Assembly: GCF_048569485.1 (NCBI RefSeq)
Contig: NC_134355.1
Span: 663,453,979 to 663,517,978 of the forward strand
Source: Anomaloglossus baeobatrachus
Taxonomy: Eukaryota; Chordata; Amphibia; Anura; Aromobatidae
Length of the DNA: 64,000 bases
Direction: 5' to 3'
This document shows, in pieces, positions 31,960-45,431 of the stretch. The position numbers and the translations under genes are program-made. The notes under the pieces were generated by a model that saw only the letters and a program-made list of their open reading frames with translations, made no database searches and had not been told where the DNA came from. Position 1 is the first letter of the stretch, and each line of letters starts with the position of its first letter.

Positions 31960-33535
31960 GGAAATAAATAATAAAAAAAAATGACATGCCACCCCCCTCC
32001 CTATTTTCAATAAACAGCCAAGGTCAACCAGACAGCTGGGGGCTGATATTATCAGACTGGGAAGGTCCATTGTTTTTTAGCTCTTCCCAGCCTTAAAATA
32101 GCAGCCCGCAACCTCCTCCTCAGTACTGGAAGGCATGCCTAAGTGGTGGTGCTGCCCGTTTGTCTACCATCTTCATGCCTGGAGACCCTCCCTTCACAAA
32201 TTCGGACATCACATTTATGGCATGAGTTTAGTAAATTTCATATTTATCCCTTTTATTTTTATGCAGTTGTCTACACTGTATTTGTATTGTTCACCTTTTG
32301 TAACATCTTGTATATTTTATAAACACTGCCTATTTTCGGATTAAATATCTAAAATTTAACAGTTTTGTTCCTCCTGCTCTATATACGATTCCAAACCCGA
32401 AGAGCCTTTTGCTATCTGGAACGGGTGTCCGAACTACCTGTGGAAAGTTCAGTGGTGGCAGCAAAATTATTTTTGTTTAGAATTATTGGGGTGCTACCAG
32501 TAAGGGTACCAAGGTATTTATATATATAGTCCATTAGCGGGAATCGGTGATATATACATTACCCATGCTGGGAGTCCTTCAATATTTGCCATTAGTAGCT
32601 CAGCAGCCTCATTTTCTTATTGTTCGGCAGTCCTGAAATTTACCTGCCGACAAGGGGGGGGGGCGCTAGAGTGCAGTGTGATTGTAACAAGTTGGATCTT
32701 GCGAGACCCCCCTGGCTGTTCGTGACAAACCTTTTTTCTCCTCAGAATTGGCACATCACATAAAATGCGCCAATTCAGGCACTTTGCCTGGCTCTTCCCA
32801 ATTGTCCTGGTGCAGGGGTACTTGTGGTAATACCGTTTGTGGTTGATTTAGCTGTGCAATGTCAGCTGGCAACAAGCCCTAGGTTAGTACTGGAGAGGCA
32901 TCTATCGGAAATCCCCATTACTAACCCAATAATTAAAAAAACACACACACAGGAAAAAATATGTAATTAGAATAAAGACTCACTCACTATACTTGATTCA
33001 CCAATTTTTTATAAAAAATGTTCCCACAAAGTTCCTCCATCGTAATCCATAATCCCTGAATAGTGCTCTGGCGACTGATTAGCAGTAAAGTACAACTATT
33101 CACAGGTACAGGGTAGTGAAGACAACTCTCATCAGAGCCACTGGGTCTCACTGAGCACAGCGTTGAGCAGTTGACTTTGATGAGATTTGTCGTCACTATC
33201 TGGTTCCTGTGAATAGCTAAAATTCACTGCTATTCACAGTTGCTAGACATGCATCTGGGGAACGTGGACGATGACAGAGATTTGAGGGAACATTTTTGTT
33301 AATAAATTGGTGAACAAGGGAGTGTTGGGGAGTTTTTATTCAAATAAACTATTTTTTCCTGTGTTTTTTTTATTACTGGGTTTGTAATTGGGGTATCTGA
33401 TAGATGCCTCTCCATTACTAACCCCTGGATTTGATGCCAACTGACATTACAAAGCTGACATCAACCCCAAAAAATATTACTCCAATTGCCAACCTACTAG
33501 AGAAATTGGAAAGAGCGAAGAAAAGATACAGAATT
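31960..33535. repeat. Cluster of dispersed repeats, no gene
   Basis: The stretch holds several pieces of the GGTGAACGAGGG family in both orientations (for example 32030-32110, 32740-32960, 33000-33190 and 33290-33520), with an unassigned part at 32110-32640. No exon, RNA gene or coding transposon was recognised. Confidence 0.45.
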
Positions 33536-34901
33536 ACCAGAAAAAAGAGGAAGGGCACCACCTAGTGGGATCTCCTGTATACTAAACACGTACTGAAAAA
33601 GGGGAAGAGGAAAGGTATACCAACATGGGATCACCACAAGATTATATAAAGAATAAATATTTTATTGATGCACGCAGAAACAAGAAGCCACATGTCTCCA
33701 CACTTGGAGTATGGGCACACAATAACACAATAGAAACACTTAAAAAGGCAAAGGCATGGACACCATACACGCCAGGAAAGATGACATATAAACAATACAA
33801 TGTCAATACAATAAAGGTACTCTATGGAATATTGCACAAAGCCCGGTCCCAAGATCGGTCTATTTATAATGGTGGTAAACCAGAGACTGTATGATATGAT
33901 ATACAAAATGAATGGGATGCAGAGTTGAAAAATCGCTGTGCAGATACAGATATGTCAACACCTGAATATAAAGGATCACACGTGTTGCAATAAGTTACCC
34001 CTATATGTGGTGACCACGGAGGTCAATGAGTCATATAGTAGAGACCTAATGGTATACCATATACATAGCTGATCAGGGTAAAGGTAGCACACGGCAGGTA
34101 CGTATGGAAGTTTAGACTAGATCCGCAGAACATTCGGTATAGTACAAGTGCACCAACAACAAACACCACACACAGTCAATGTCTCCAGTGTAAAGGGATA
34201 TACACCATACCTATTACCCTTGTAATAAACCTGTTAACGCAGCATGTGCAGTATAAACCAGTATATAGAAAATATAGTGTATGCAAACAAACTTCAGATA
34301 CACATAGGGGTTTAAAGCCTGCACAATATATCTAGCATGTTACAGGTATGCCAGTGAAGGGCAACACAGTCAGTGTCAATATAGGACCAATAATTGTGAA
34401 GAGAATATACCTCATGCAACAATTATCCCCAGCAAGTAAGAGATATAAGCCAAGCCTGTGAGAATAGGGCCCAGGCCACTGGGGCCATATAAGGCGGCCA
34501 AGGCAGGGATTTAAAGATTTAGGCTAGAGATAGTGCAAAAGTGGGACCTACTCACTACCCCAAAAATATAATAGTAGCCATAAAGGAGGAGTAGATAGGG
34601 AGAGTACCAGCTGAGTTCCTGGCGTGGAACCCCACGCGTATCGCCACGTGTACAGTGGCTTCCTCAGGGGAAAGAAAGGCTTTATTGTATTGACATTGTA
34701 TTGTTTATATGTCATCTTTCCTGGCGTGTATGGTGTCCATGCCTTTGGCTTTTTAAGTGTTTTTATTGTGTTATTGTGTGCCCATACTCCAAGTGTGGAG
34801 ACATGTGGCTTCTTGTTTCTGCGTGCATCAATAAAATATTTATTCTTTATATAATCTTGTGGTGATCCCATGTTGGTATACCTTTCCTCTTCCCCTTTTT
34901 T
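33536..34901. mobile_element. Inverted-repeat element, 16-bp duplication
   Basis: The 1366-bp element is flanked by GAAAAGATACAGAATT at 33520-33535 and 34902-34917. A 58-bp tail on the left is followed by inverted arms of about 224 bp (33594-33817 and 34678-34902); the right arm ends at the duplication. A hammerhead-like motif lies just inside the right arm (34630-34670). The central 800 bp is non-coding. Frames inside the arms recur only because the arms are copies. The architecture repeats that of 19735-20366 with unrelated sequence in the arms. Confidence 0.75.
34630..34670 (-). ncRNA. Hammerhead-like motif with long stem II
   Basis: On the minus strand: CCC-CTGAGGA-A-GCCAC, loop TGTACAC, GTGGC-GATA-CGCGT-GGGG. 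The five-base stem II is perfect, and outer CCC and GGG can pair as stem I. GAAA is altered to GATA. The motif lies at the inner edge of the right arm of the element at 33536-34901. Confidence 0.5.
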
Positions 34902-34909
34902 GAAAAGAT

Positions 34910-35160
34910 ACAGAATTGGCGCATCTAATGTGATGTGCCAATTCTGCAGCAGCTGAGGGCTGCTATTTTTTATGCTGGGAAGGGCAAAGTAACCACGGGC
35001 CTTCAAAGCTTGATATACCAGCCCCCAGCTGTCTGTTTTACCTTGGCTGCTTATCAAAAATAAATGAAACCACATGTCGCTTTTTAAATTATTTTTTATT
35101 ATTTTATACAAGGCTAAAAATACCCTTTAGTGCCACATGAAAGGCACTAAAGGGTGCAAG
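34910..35160. repeat. Dispersed 'GGTGAACGAGGG'-type repeat piece
   Basis: Contains GCTGGGAAGGGCAAAGTAAC and AAGGCTAAAAATACCCTTTA, inverse relatives of blocks at 45980-46180. It was probably continuous with the repeat at 33290-33520 before the 33536-34901 element inserted, since the duplicated target joins the two. Confidence 0.5.
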
Positions 35161-35184
35161 TGTACACACCCTGCTCCAATCTAA

Positions 35185-35592
35185 AGGTACTGTCACACAT
35201 AACGAGATCGCTAGCGAGATCGCAGATGAGTCACCATTTTGGTGACGCAGTAGTGATCCTGTTAGCAATCTCATTATGTCTGACACCTATCAGCGATCAG
35301 GCCCCTGCTGTGAGATTGCTAGTCGTTGCCGAATGGTCCAGGTCATTTTCTTCAAAGGCGATGTCCTGCTGGGCAGGACACATCTCTGTGTTTGACACTG
35401 TGTGACAGGGTCACAGTGACTGCTGAGATCGTTATACAGGTCGCTACTGTGACCTGTATTGTTCCTGCATCGCTGGTAAGATCTGACTGTGTGACATCTC
35501 ACCTGCAACCTCCCAGCGACTTACCTGCAATCCCTATCAGGTCCATTCGTTTTCGGGATCGCTGGTAAGTCGTTGTGTGTGACTGGGCCTTA
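35185..35592. mobile_element. MITE, GACGTCGCTG-related copy
   Basis: It starts TAAAGGTACTGTCACACATA and ends TTGTGTGTGACTGGGCCTTA, imperfect inverted ends, with interior GAGTCACCATTTTGGTGACG and CAGGCCCCTGCTGTGAGATT matching the families at 8496 and 14392 loosely. About 408 bp, non-coding. Confidence 0.55.
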
Positions 35593-35890
35593 AGACCTAC
35601 CTTCTGGATCAGCTTTCCCTGAACTGCTTCTAGAGGACAGTGTGCCGAGCATCTACTTTTGGTTCTCATATAAGACCCGATAATGAGATGCCGCTGGCCA
35701 ATCACAGCAATGCCAGTAGCCCACAAGGCTGCAGCATTACCCTGTATGGCAAATGTTTGCATGTTGGTTGGCTTTCTAACAGCTGCAAAACATGCGGAAT
35801 GAGGACTCAAGTATGGAGCTTGAGCACCGCCGATAATCGGCCGAGTGATGATCTTGCCTGAGCTCCCCAACGCTCAATTGACCATCGAGC
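35593..35890 (-). repeat. Dispersed repeat shared with 45.65 kb
   Basis: Reverse-strand relative of 45653-45990: shared blocks are ATAAGACCCGATAATGAGATG (inverse CATCATCGGGTCTTATAT) and GCTGCAAAACATGC. The right part includes a TCGGCCGAGTGATGATC end reminiscent of the GTGATGAGCG termini. Confidence 0.45.
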
Positions 35891-36597
35891 AGTGACAAGG
35901 AGGCACCCACATCAATAGTCAAAACTTAATACATTTCTATGAGAGCCTCGTTCTTGCCTCATTCTGGCTCTCATAGATTTGTATTGAGACCTTGTAACGT
36001 AACTTCTGACTTTTGGTCAGTCAGATATTATGAGCACAAGATGGTGCCTCGAAGCTTAAAAGCGATCAAGCCTCCAGAAGGTGAGTATATGGCAGGGAGC
36101 AGGGGACCTACATTTACTGTGCCACTCCGGCTCTAAAAAAAAAATTACTGGAGCGGTGCTTTAAAATATACTAGCGTTGTTTTACTCAGCTCTGCAACCA
36201 CTATTCCATTATATGACTAGTTAATATTCTCAAACTAATGAAAGGTACTAATGTAGTACCACTTATAGAGAACAGAACTGGTGCAGTGGTCTGATGCCAT
36301 CTATAATGGCATAATCCTTGCCAAACCCAATGACTGACTACATTAGTCATATGCTTATATAAACCGGAGAACAAAAGAGTATAGTTTGCAAAAAAATATG
36401 TACAAAAAGTAATGATTTTTATTAGAATATCAGGATTACACAAAACAAAGGAAAAAATGCGTCCAACAGAGAGGGGGATTGAGAATGGGAAGAAAAACGC
36501 CACCAATCAGGAGAATATGTAACACAGACCCCAATCGCTGTTGGTAAATCTGATAAAGTGCTAGTACATTAAATATAACTATATTGGTGTATTCATA

Positions 36598-38218
<1,621 letters not shown>

Positions 38219-38538
38219 TAACAATATGCATATGAATAATATCTACTAATACACAGAAAAAAAGTCTATCATGCAGGCAACCATGACATTTATAGCAAGG
38301 AGTACATATAAATCATGATAAAATAGTACCATGAAAAAATCCACAAGTGGCTATAAGTTTACTAAAGTGCACAGTGCATTTAAAAAGTGACAATGCATAA
38401 ACACAAGGGATTAGCAAACACACTTGTAGTATATAAAGGTCAATAATAGACTGCATCAAGCACTTAAAGATGATGAAAGCAGAGGGGCATGAAAAACTTA
38501 CAGCTAGCGGTGGTAGTACAACCGTGAGGGGGAGGAAC

Positions 38539-38580
38539 CGCGACATACGTTTCGCAGGTGAGTCTTATTGCTTCATCAAG
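38539..38580 (-). ncRNA. Hammerhead-like motif, CTGATGA-type core
   Basis: On the minus strand: CTTGATGA-A-GCA, loop, TGC-GAAA-CGTATGTC-GCG. It has UGAUGA (the hammerhead consensus base at the variable position), an intact GAAA and a GUC triplet. Stem II is only three clear pairs. It sits between the inverted arms of its element. Confidence 0.4.
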
Positions 38581-38927
38581 GGGGAAGGAGAAGGATCCTG
38601 TAAGTTTTTCATGCCCCTCTGTCTGCTCATACCATCTTTAAGTACTTGATGGAGTCTATTATTGTCCTTAATATGCTGCAATGTTCTAAATTATTACTTT
38701 TTATACAGATTTTTTGCATCCTATACTCCTTTCTCCAGTTTTATAAGCAATATGGAATGGGAATTCCACATTTTTATGGTCCAACTGATATGTCATATTA
38801 CACTATGCATTTATGGGATTTTGTCTGTCCCATCAGTCATATCCTGTTGTTGTGCTAGAGTTAATATTTTCCCCTTTAAGAAAATAAATAAGTTGAAACT
38901 AGGTGGGGGGGTGACTTGCACCACATA

Positions 38928-40069
38928 TGTGGTGCCCTGGACAAGCCAGATCATCACAGAACAACACCAACACACCCCACACCCCGGTTAGGCACACCAA
39001 AGCCAAACAAAAAACCTTGTTGCCTCCCTCCAGGGGCTGATGTCCACACCAGGGGGTTGGCCAGGCGGTTGGTCCCGCCCACCGAGGAGTTCACAGTCCT
39101 GAAGGCGGGAAAAGGAGGCAGTTAGAGACGAGTGTTGGAGTTGAGTGGAGGAGGAGGTAAAGTGGTAGAGGAGCAGTCTGAAGTCGGTCCGGGTGTGTGG
39201 CCCGGACGGTACAGCAAGGTTGGCAGATGGTGGTGACCGTCTGCAGGAGAGGCCGATTGGAGTGAGCCGTAAGGACCGTGGACGGGCAGTGGCCCAGCGG
39301 TACCGGACCGGTGAACAAAGAGAAGCCAGCACTATCCGGCAGGGCTTACGAACCCCGACAAGGCTAGGAGTCGCCGTTAGCGAGGGAACCTCCTGGGTTT
39401 CCCAGCAGTCAAGTCCCGATAGAAGGCGACAGCTCAACCGTGAAGGGAAACACAGTCACCGTCAAGGCTAAAGTTACCAGGGCCAGAGCCTGCAGGCAAA
39501 AGGGGCTCCTTCAGCACCCATCCAAGCTGGGGAGCGGGTTACCGGTGGGAACCCATTGGAACCGTACACACTACACAGGTGCAGGGAAAGGCAGTCACCA
39601 TCAACCTGCCGGGAGGAGAAACACAGCAGCCGTCTGTGGAACCCGTCCATCCAGCCGTTGTTTTACCGGAGACTTTGTGTTCATCATTGGCTGAGTGAGT
39701 ACTGCGACCTTGCACCTCACCAGGCCCCGTAACCCGCCTGCCATCCCTAACCCTCTCCGGGTCCCGGGACAACCAACCCCCTACCCACGGAGGGGAGAAC
39801 CAACATCCAAGCTGCTCCCTGTCATCGCTCCCGGGATCCCCGTCCAGTGCAGCGGTGGTGTCACAACCTCACCACAACCGTGGGTGGCGTCACGGACAAT
39901 ATCAAAACCCCCGCAATCAACCCCCTCACTCACGGGCGAGGAGCGCCGCTCGAGGCCCCGGGATCCGGCCCGCCGCTCGAGCCACCACCGAGCAGCGAGC
40001 AAGCAGGCCACAGCAGAGCCGGACCCAAGCAGTGGGCGAGCGCAGCGCGCCCTCCTCCCGCCCGCGACA
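38928..40069 (+). mobile_element. Solo LTR, 1142 bp, TSD CATA
   Basis: Fossil LTR beginning TGTGGTGCCCTGGACAAGCC and ending CCCGCGACA, flanked by CATA at 38924-38927 and 40070-40073. It is the sister of the LTR at 24496-25636, in the same orientation, with the same order of blocks (CACACCAGGGGG, GAGGAGTTCACAG, GGGTGGCGTCACG). Open frames inside it are GC-driven and carry no recognisable domain. Confidence 0.85.
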
Positions 40070-41080
40070 CATACACCAGTATCAAAAAGAACTGTCCAAA
40101 ATGGGGATTTAGTTGACAACAAACATACAGTACCTATTTAGCCACATTCATGATTTGTAACTTAAAAAAGAAAAAAAGAATTGCAAAAAAGGTTTTGGTT
40201 GGTGGCCAAAAATTAATTTTTAGAATTTTTCTGTCTAATCTCTGGCACATATTACTAAAAAAAAAGTATAACATTTTGACTATTATTAGACAAAGAAAAA
40301 CAAAGAAGGTCTGGAAAACGGATCTGATATTGGGAAATAAAAATCAAAAACACAATAAAATGTCTTACTTTCTGCAGCCCAGCATCCCGTAGATCTAATC
40401 CCTCACGGCGGTCTCCGGTCTTCTCTTCTCAAGCGAAGAATTTGCTATTTTTATGCTCTTGGATAATAATTAAACCAGTTAGTAATAACACAAGATACGA
40501 ACCCAGTAGAAAACCTGCTTCACCCCTCAATAAACTCTGGGGAACTGTCAATGACATGAGCCAGCGATTACAGACATATTTCACTCTATTACATAATAAT
40601 TATCACAAAGTCTAGTTTTAAAGGAAACAGTTTCCCATGTAGCAAAGCTTAACTAAAGTATATTTAAAGAAAATATGAATAAAGAAACCCAGAAAAAATA
40701 AAGTTATTGGTTGTCATAATAAAATATATAATTTTTATTGATAATTTATTAAAATCAGAGTTTAAAATACAGCAACAGTGTTAAATAAAGGAACATGGAT
40801 CATACACCCGCACCATCATTTTTGATAAGGTATTTATATATATAGATAAGAGTCAATTATTACACTGCAAACAATTTCATAAACAATCAATAAGGTGCAA
40901 ATTAGTATATAAAGTGTAGAATGCATATTATAATTGCACTATTGCATGTGAAATGATTTGTTGTACGTTTAGTGACTATTGAACTGTGCCCAGGATATAA
41001 CTGCAATCTCACCACACACAGGGGGAGCCAATAACTACATGATGACAATTAAACATAATGTATATATTACTGCTGATGAT
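40070..41080. other. AT-rich intergenic sequence
   Basis: Apart from the weak promoter/exon candidate at 40369-40458, nothing was recognised. A-rich runs near 40160 and 40260 and AT-rich DNA near 40720 dominate. Confidence 0.4.
40369..40458 (-). promoter_or_regulatory. Possible upstream promoter and 5' exon
   Basis: On the minus strand a CATAAAAATAG box (40447-40457) is followed by a short GC-richer stretch and a donor-like CAGAAA|GTAAG at 40369. An acceptor-like TACATTTTACAG sits 14 nt upstream of the P450 start codon at 31094-31095. Together they could form a non-coding first exon spliced over about 9 kb. This is a weak, sequence-only hypothesis; CYP2 genes usually lack such an exon. Confidence 0.2.
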
Positions 41081-41128
41081 TAGAGATGAGCAAACCTTCA
41101 AAGTTTCGTTCGCCGAGCCTTACCAGAC

Positions 41129-41696
41129 TAAAGGCCACTTTACACGCAGCGACATCGCTAGCGATGTCTCTGCCAATCACACCCGCCCCCATTGTTTGTG
41201 CGTCACGGGCAAATCGCTGCCCGTGGCGCACAATATCAATAGTACCCGTTACACATACTTACCTTCCTAGCGACGTCGCTGTGGGCGTTGAACAACCTCT
41301 TTTTTAAGGGGGAGGTCCATGCGCCGTCACAGCGATGTCACACAGCGGCCCGCCAATAGAAGCGGAGAAGTGGAGACCAGCCGCATGAACGACACGTCCA
41401 CCTCGTTCCTGGCGGACGCAGGAAGGCTGCTGTTCATCGTTCCCGGGGTGTCACACTTAGCGATGTGTGCTGCCTCAGGAATGAACAACAACCTGCGTCC
41501 AACAAGAGCAATGATATTTAGGAAATGAACGACGTGTTAACGATCAACAATTAGGTGAGTATTTGCGATCGTTAGCGGATGTTTGTAGGTGTCACATGCA
41601 ACGACGTCACTAACGATGCCGGATGTGCGTCACGAATTCCGTGACCCCAACGACATATCATTAGCGATGACGTTGCGTGCAAAGCCCCCTTTACAC
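41129..41696. mobile_element. MITE (TTTACAC family), third copy
   Basis: Ends TAAAGGCCACTTTACACGC and GCGTGCAAAGCCCCCTTTACA are inverted. Interior blocks CCCCCATTGTTTGTGCGTCA, TTCATCGTTCCCGGGGTGTC and CACTTAGCGATGTGTGC match the copies at 1330 and 15567. It interrupts an older repeat whose end, TTAGAGATGAGCAAACCTTC, lies at 41082. Confidence 0.75.
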
Positions 41697-41989
41697 TATA
41701 TTCACTGAACTGAACTCCGAACCTTTTCGAACACCAATGCATTCAATGGGAGGCCAAATGAAAAGCAGAGAAAACCCCTTTGGCCAGAGTCACACTTATA
41801 AGAGACTCGTGCAAGTCTTGCATCAGATCACCCGACATGGCCTGCAGCTCTCCGGACAGGAGCATCTCAGCTGCAAAGAAATACATGCAGCTGACCCGCT
41901 CCTGTCAGGAGAGTGTGTGGCCACGCCTGGTGATGAGATGTGAGACTCGCGTGAGTCTCTTGCAAGTGTGACTCTAGCCTTTAGGCTAT

Positions 41990-42340
41990 ATGCGCACGCT
42001 GCGGATTTACCACGGATTTTCAGCGGATTTCATGCAGAATATGTGTGTAACATTTCTGCAGTCATTCCCCAGCAAAACCTATGGATATAAAAATATACTG
42101 TGTGCACACTGCATTTATTTATACCTGCGGATTTATCCAAGGATTTTCCGCTGCGGAATTAATGAGCATGTCACTTCTTATCTGCAGATCCCTGCAGTTT
42201 TTGTCATAGATAATGTTAAAATTCGGCAGGGAACAACCTGGGGAAAATCCGCACCAAAAATGCCCCAAACTGAAGCAGGTTTTGTGACAAATCTGTACTC
42301 AAAAACTTATAAAAAAAACAGATAAAAAAGCAACATGTGC
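41990..42340. repeat. Repeat with CGGATTTNC blocks
   Basis: Recurrent CTGCGGATTTACCACGGATT-like blocks between 41990 and 42250 suggest a worn DNA element beginning GGCTATATGCGCACGCTGCG and ending near ACATGTGCACACAGCTTAA. No coding sequence. Confidence 0.35.
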
Positions 42341-42561
42341 ACACAGCTTAATACTCTGACAACTTTATTCCCAGCAGTGACTTGTTAGTTAGAAACCCTT
42401 GCTGTTCCCACTCCAATGGAGCACTGTGTCTTCTGGAAAAATGATCTAGTTTCCCATTGAGTTCCATTGTACTGATTACTCAAGTCAAACCCGTCCGAGC
42501 TTCCAACCTGCTCGATTTAAGTACCGACTACTTGAGAATTTCAGTGCTTGCTCATCACTAG

Positions 42562-42782
42562 CTAGCACTGTTGCTTTGCAGCGCTGGGGTCTTAGGTTCA
42601 AATCCAACCAAGAACAACATCTGTAATGAGTTTGTATGTTCTCTCTGTGTTTGCGCGAATTTCCTCCCACACTCCAAAAACATCCTGATAGGGAATTTAG
42701 GTTGTGAGTCCCAGTGAGGACAGTGATGATAATCTCTGCAAAACGCTGGTGAATATGTTGGTGCTATATAAGCAAGTATAAA
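42562..42782 (+). repeat. tRNA-derived SINE
   Basis: The head (AGCACTGTTGCTTTGCAGCG, CTGGGGTCTTAGGTTCAAAT) contains a B-box-like GGTTCAAATCC and is followed by a conserved body (GTTTGTATGTTCTCTCTGTG, TTCCTCCCACACTCC, CATCCTGATAGGGAATTTAG) and a GTGCTATATAAGCAAG tail. SINEs of this kind are transcribed by RNA polymerase III and moved by LINE enzymes. A headless piece lies at 31270-31410. The exact SINE family is not assigned. Confidence 0.7.
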
Positions 42783-42799
42783 AATAGCAGCAAAAAGAG

Positions 42800-43380
42800 G
42801 AAAATATCCTCCAAAAATTAAGAATTACTTACAGCAAGATGGGCTGCAGTGTGTTCATCTCCCAGGCCAAAAACTAGTACTCTAGCAGGATACAGCTAAA
42901 CCCCCACTAAGTGGAGGCATCACGGGTGCAGGAGGAGCAAATCACACACACACCTTCATGGAATGGAGGGGGCGATTGCTGGATGATAAAACTGCACACT
43001 AGTGGCTTGCATGGAGCGCTGTTCACATATGCAGATAACACAGTCACAAACCTGCAGCCTATTAGGTGACGCCCATACTATTAGATCAGGCGGGCTGCCA
43101 AGCCGTACCCCAACTGTGTATCATGCACGGACAGACACTCTACAATGCAAGGCCCAACAGAAAGGGGCCTGGCTGTATCCTGTCCAAAAAAATATGTGTG
43201 CAGTTCTATCATCTAGCAATTACCCCCCTCCATTCCATGGAGGTGTGTGTGTGTGTGATTTGTTCCTCCTGCACCTGTGATGCTTCTACTTTAGTGGGGG
43301 TTTAGCTGAATCCTGCTAGAATACTAGTTTTTGACCTGGGCGATGTACACACTGCAGCCCATCTTGCTGTAAGTAATGCT
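42800..43380. repeat. Dispersed repeat, two inverted pieces
   Basis: The left part (42800-43190) is the inverse of 3470-3965, starting GGAAAATATCCTCC and ending GGGCCTGGCTGTATCCTGTC. The right part (43195-43375) is in the forward direction, ending CCATCTTGCTGTAAGTAATG. The two parts therefore form a partial palindrome, possibly from nested insertion of one copy near another. Confidence 0.6.
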
Positions 43381-43437
43381 ATATAAGCAAGGCATAATAA
43401 TAAAAACAGAGATTATGCTGCTGGTTCTAGCAAGTGT

Positions 43438-44110
43438 TTAAAGGGAACCAATCATCATGGTTTTCATATATAACCTAAGCCAGTGCTATACTGGCACTAT
43501 CATGCTGATTCTATACATACCTGCAGTGGTCAGCTCAGATATTTAGGTTTTGAAACACAAGAAAATAAATTTTATAAAATCGGCAGCTTCTTGAGTGACA
43601 GCAGCTGAGTATCAGATAATATCTGGGGGGGTATTCATAGTTATCCCCTCCCCCTGTTAGAATTAGCATAAGTATTATACAAATGATTCTCTCTTTTACT
43701 AACAAGACCTGTGTGAGGTCATACCCATGTGACCAGAATCAGCGGGGCCTCAGCCAATAAAACTGATACTACAAAGCAATATTTTTCTGTTGGCTGAGGC
43801 CCCGCCCCTTCTAATCCCATGGGTATGACCTTACACAGGTCCTGCAAGGGATAAAGTGATTTTTTTTTGTATATGTACGTCTGCTAATTCTAAAGGGAGA
43901 GGGGATAACTATGAATACCCCCAGATATTATCTGATCCTCAGCTGCTGACACTCAAGAAGCTGCCGATTTTATATACTTTACTTTCTTGGATTTCAAAAC
44001 CTTAACATCCGAGCTGACAACTAAAGGTATGTATAGAATCAGCCTGATAGTACCAATACAGCACTGGCTTTAGGTTATATAGGAAAATCCTGGTGATTGG
44101 TTCCCTTTAA
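43438..44110. mobile_element. TTAA-flanked hairpin MITE
   Basis: A 673-bp element bounded by TTAA on each side (43438-43441, 44107-44110) with inverted ends AAGGGAACCAATCATCATGG and CCTGGTGATTGGTTCCCTT. The arms extend about 300 bp each, down to a centre at about 43775, so nearly the entire element is a hairpin. TTAA targets are used by piggyBac and Kolobok transposons; superfamily is undecided. Confidence 0.8.
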
Positions 44111-44655
44111 CCCTGCTTCAGTGCTGGATTCACAGCTACACTGCTCTAAATTGCAGTATTATGTCCTCCATGCTGCTGCTGCTTCTGAACGTGTACAACA
44201 CAGAGACAGTAATCTGTCATGTCTACATGTGCTGGGTACAAGACACATCATAGTAGCTAGTCTATACCAAGGTCAGGAACAACTGAGTTTAGAGCTAGAG
44301 CCTAAAGAAAAGTAATGAAAGATATAGGATAGAAAATACAGAAAAACAAACAAACAGCAAAGTACATTGGGATATTTTTCCATTTACAGAATATACAGGA
44401 CATTTTTACAATCTTGAAACATTCAGTGAGGTTCTTCTCTTATAATTGGTCATTATTTTTCGCGATCTCTCAAACACGACCATATTTACACAGTATTTTT
44501 TTTTTATTTAAACAGTTCTTGTCTTTAGGCCTTTAATTTTACATTTCACACAACTTTAAATTTGTGTCTACCTGCAGCCACCACTAAGGGGAGCATTTAC
44601 AAGTAGTAAGCTACTTAGCGCCCTCTATCGCCAGCTATTGGCAGAATTTTATCCT
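44111..44655. other. Intergenic sequence, nothing recognised
   Basis: No exon, element border or RNA gene was seen between the two TTAA-flanked elements. Confidence 0.35.
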
Positions 44656-45211
44656 TTAAAGGGGTGTTTCACCCATATCCATTTTTGGCCACATTGATGG
44701 TATGCTGATAAACAATGTTTCTCTCAAATACCTTGTGTTGCCAATAGTGCCTGTGAGCGGCACTATTGTACTCCACTCACCCCCATCGCGTCATCCCTGG
44801 GCTCTGTGACCTGTGAGATTCGGTGATGTCATGTCAAATGAGGCGGGCTGCAGTCTTCCTGAGTGACTGGGCTGTGGGTGGAGTTTCACTGCTCATCACA
44901 TCCCAGCGGCACAGCCCATCATCTTCCTACTCCCTCTACCTTTACAGCAGAGCGCTGCAAGCAGGAGCGACGCTTGGCTGTGATGTGTGGGGAAATGCCA
45001 CCCACAGCCCAGTGAATCACGGAGACTGGGGCCGGCCGCGGTGATGTCAGGTCAACAGGAAGTTGACGTGACATCACCGGACATCAGAGGTCACGGAGCC
45101 CGGGGGTCACACTCACAGGAACTATTGCAACACAAGGTATTGAGAAAAACCTTGTTTCTCAACATAATATTGATGTGGCCAATAATGAATATGGGTGGAC
45201 CACTTCCTTAA
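44656..45211. mobile_element. TTAA-flanked MITE, Kolobok-like
   Basis: Bounded by TTAA at 44656-44659 and 45208-45211. Inverted ends: TTAAAGGGGTGTTTCACCCA with TATCCATTTTTGGCCACAT, against TTAAGGAAGTGGTCCACCCA with TATTCATTATTGGCCACAT. Inner ACCTTGTGTTGCCAATAGTG pairs with CTATTGCAACACAAGGT. The interior is GC-rich and has no transposase. TTAA target and AAAGGGGT ends resemble Kolobok MITEs known from frogs. Confidence 0.7.
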
Positions 45212-45431
45212 CTATCCAATGGAAAATAAGTAAAATAATTTTTTTCTGTCTGTAATGCCATAAAAGAGCACAACAGTCCGCCTCTCTTGCTTGAAATGAC
45301 TAATAACATAGCTTTAATTTACATTTATGGCACATTCCAGTTCTGACTAGATAGATTTAATGGACAACACTTTTTAAACAATATTTAATATTATATAGAT
45401 ATCTCATGCCAGTAATAACAGATATCAATTT

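Noticed and set aside
33625-34854. Same peptide frame found on both strands (MGSPQDYIKNKYFID)
   Set aside because: It is the same inverted arm of a mobile element read twice, so its recurrence is not evidence of coding conservation.
38988-40141. Overlapping ORFs of 70-150 codons in a GC-rich stretch
   Set aside because: They lie inside a solo LTR, run on all frames through GC-rich DNA and show no protein domain.
42562-42640. tRNA gene
   Set aside because: A B-box-like sequence is present, but it is followed directly by a SINE body and lacks a proper acceptor stem and 3' end.
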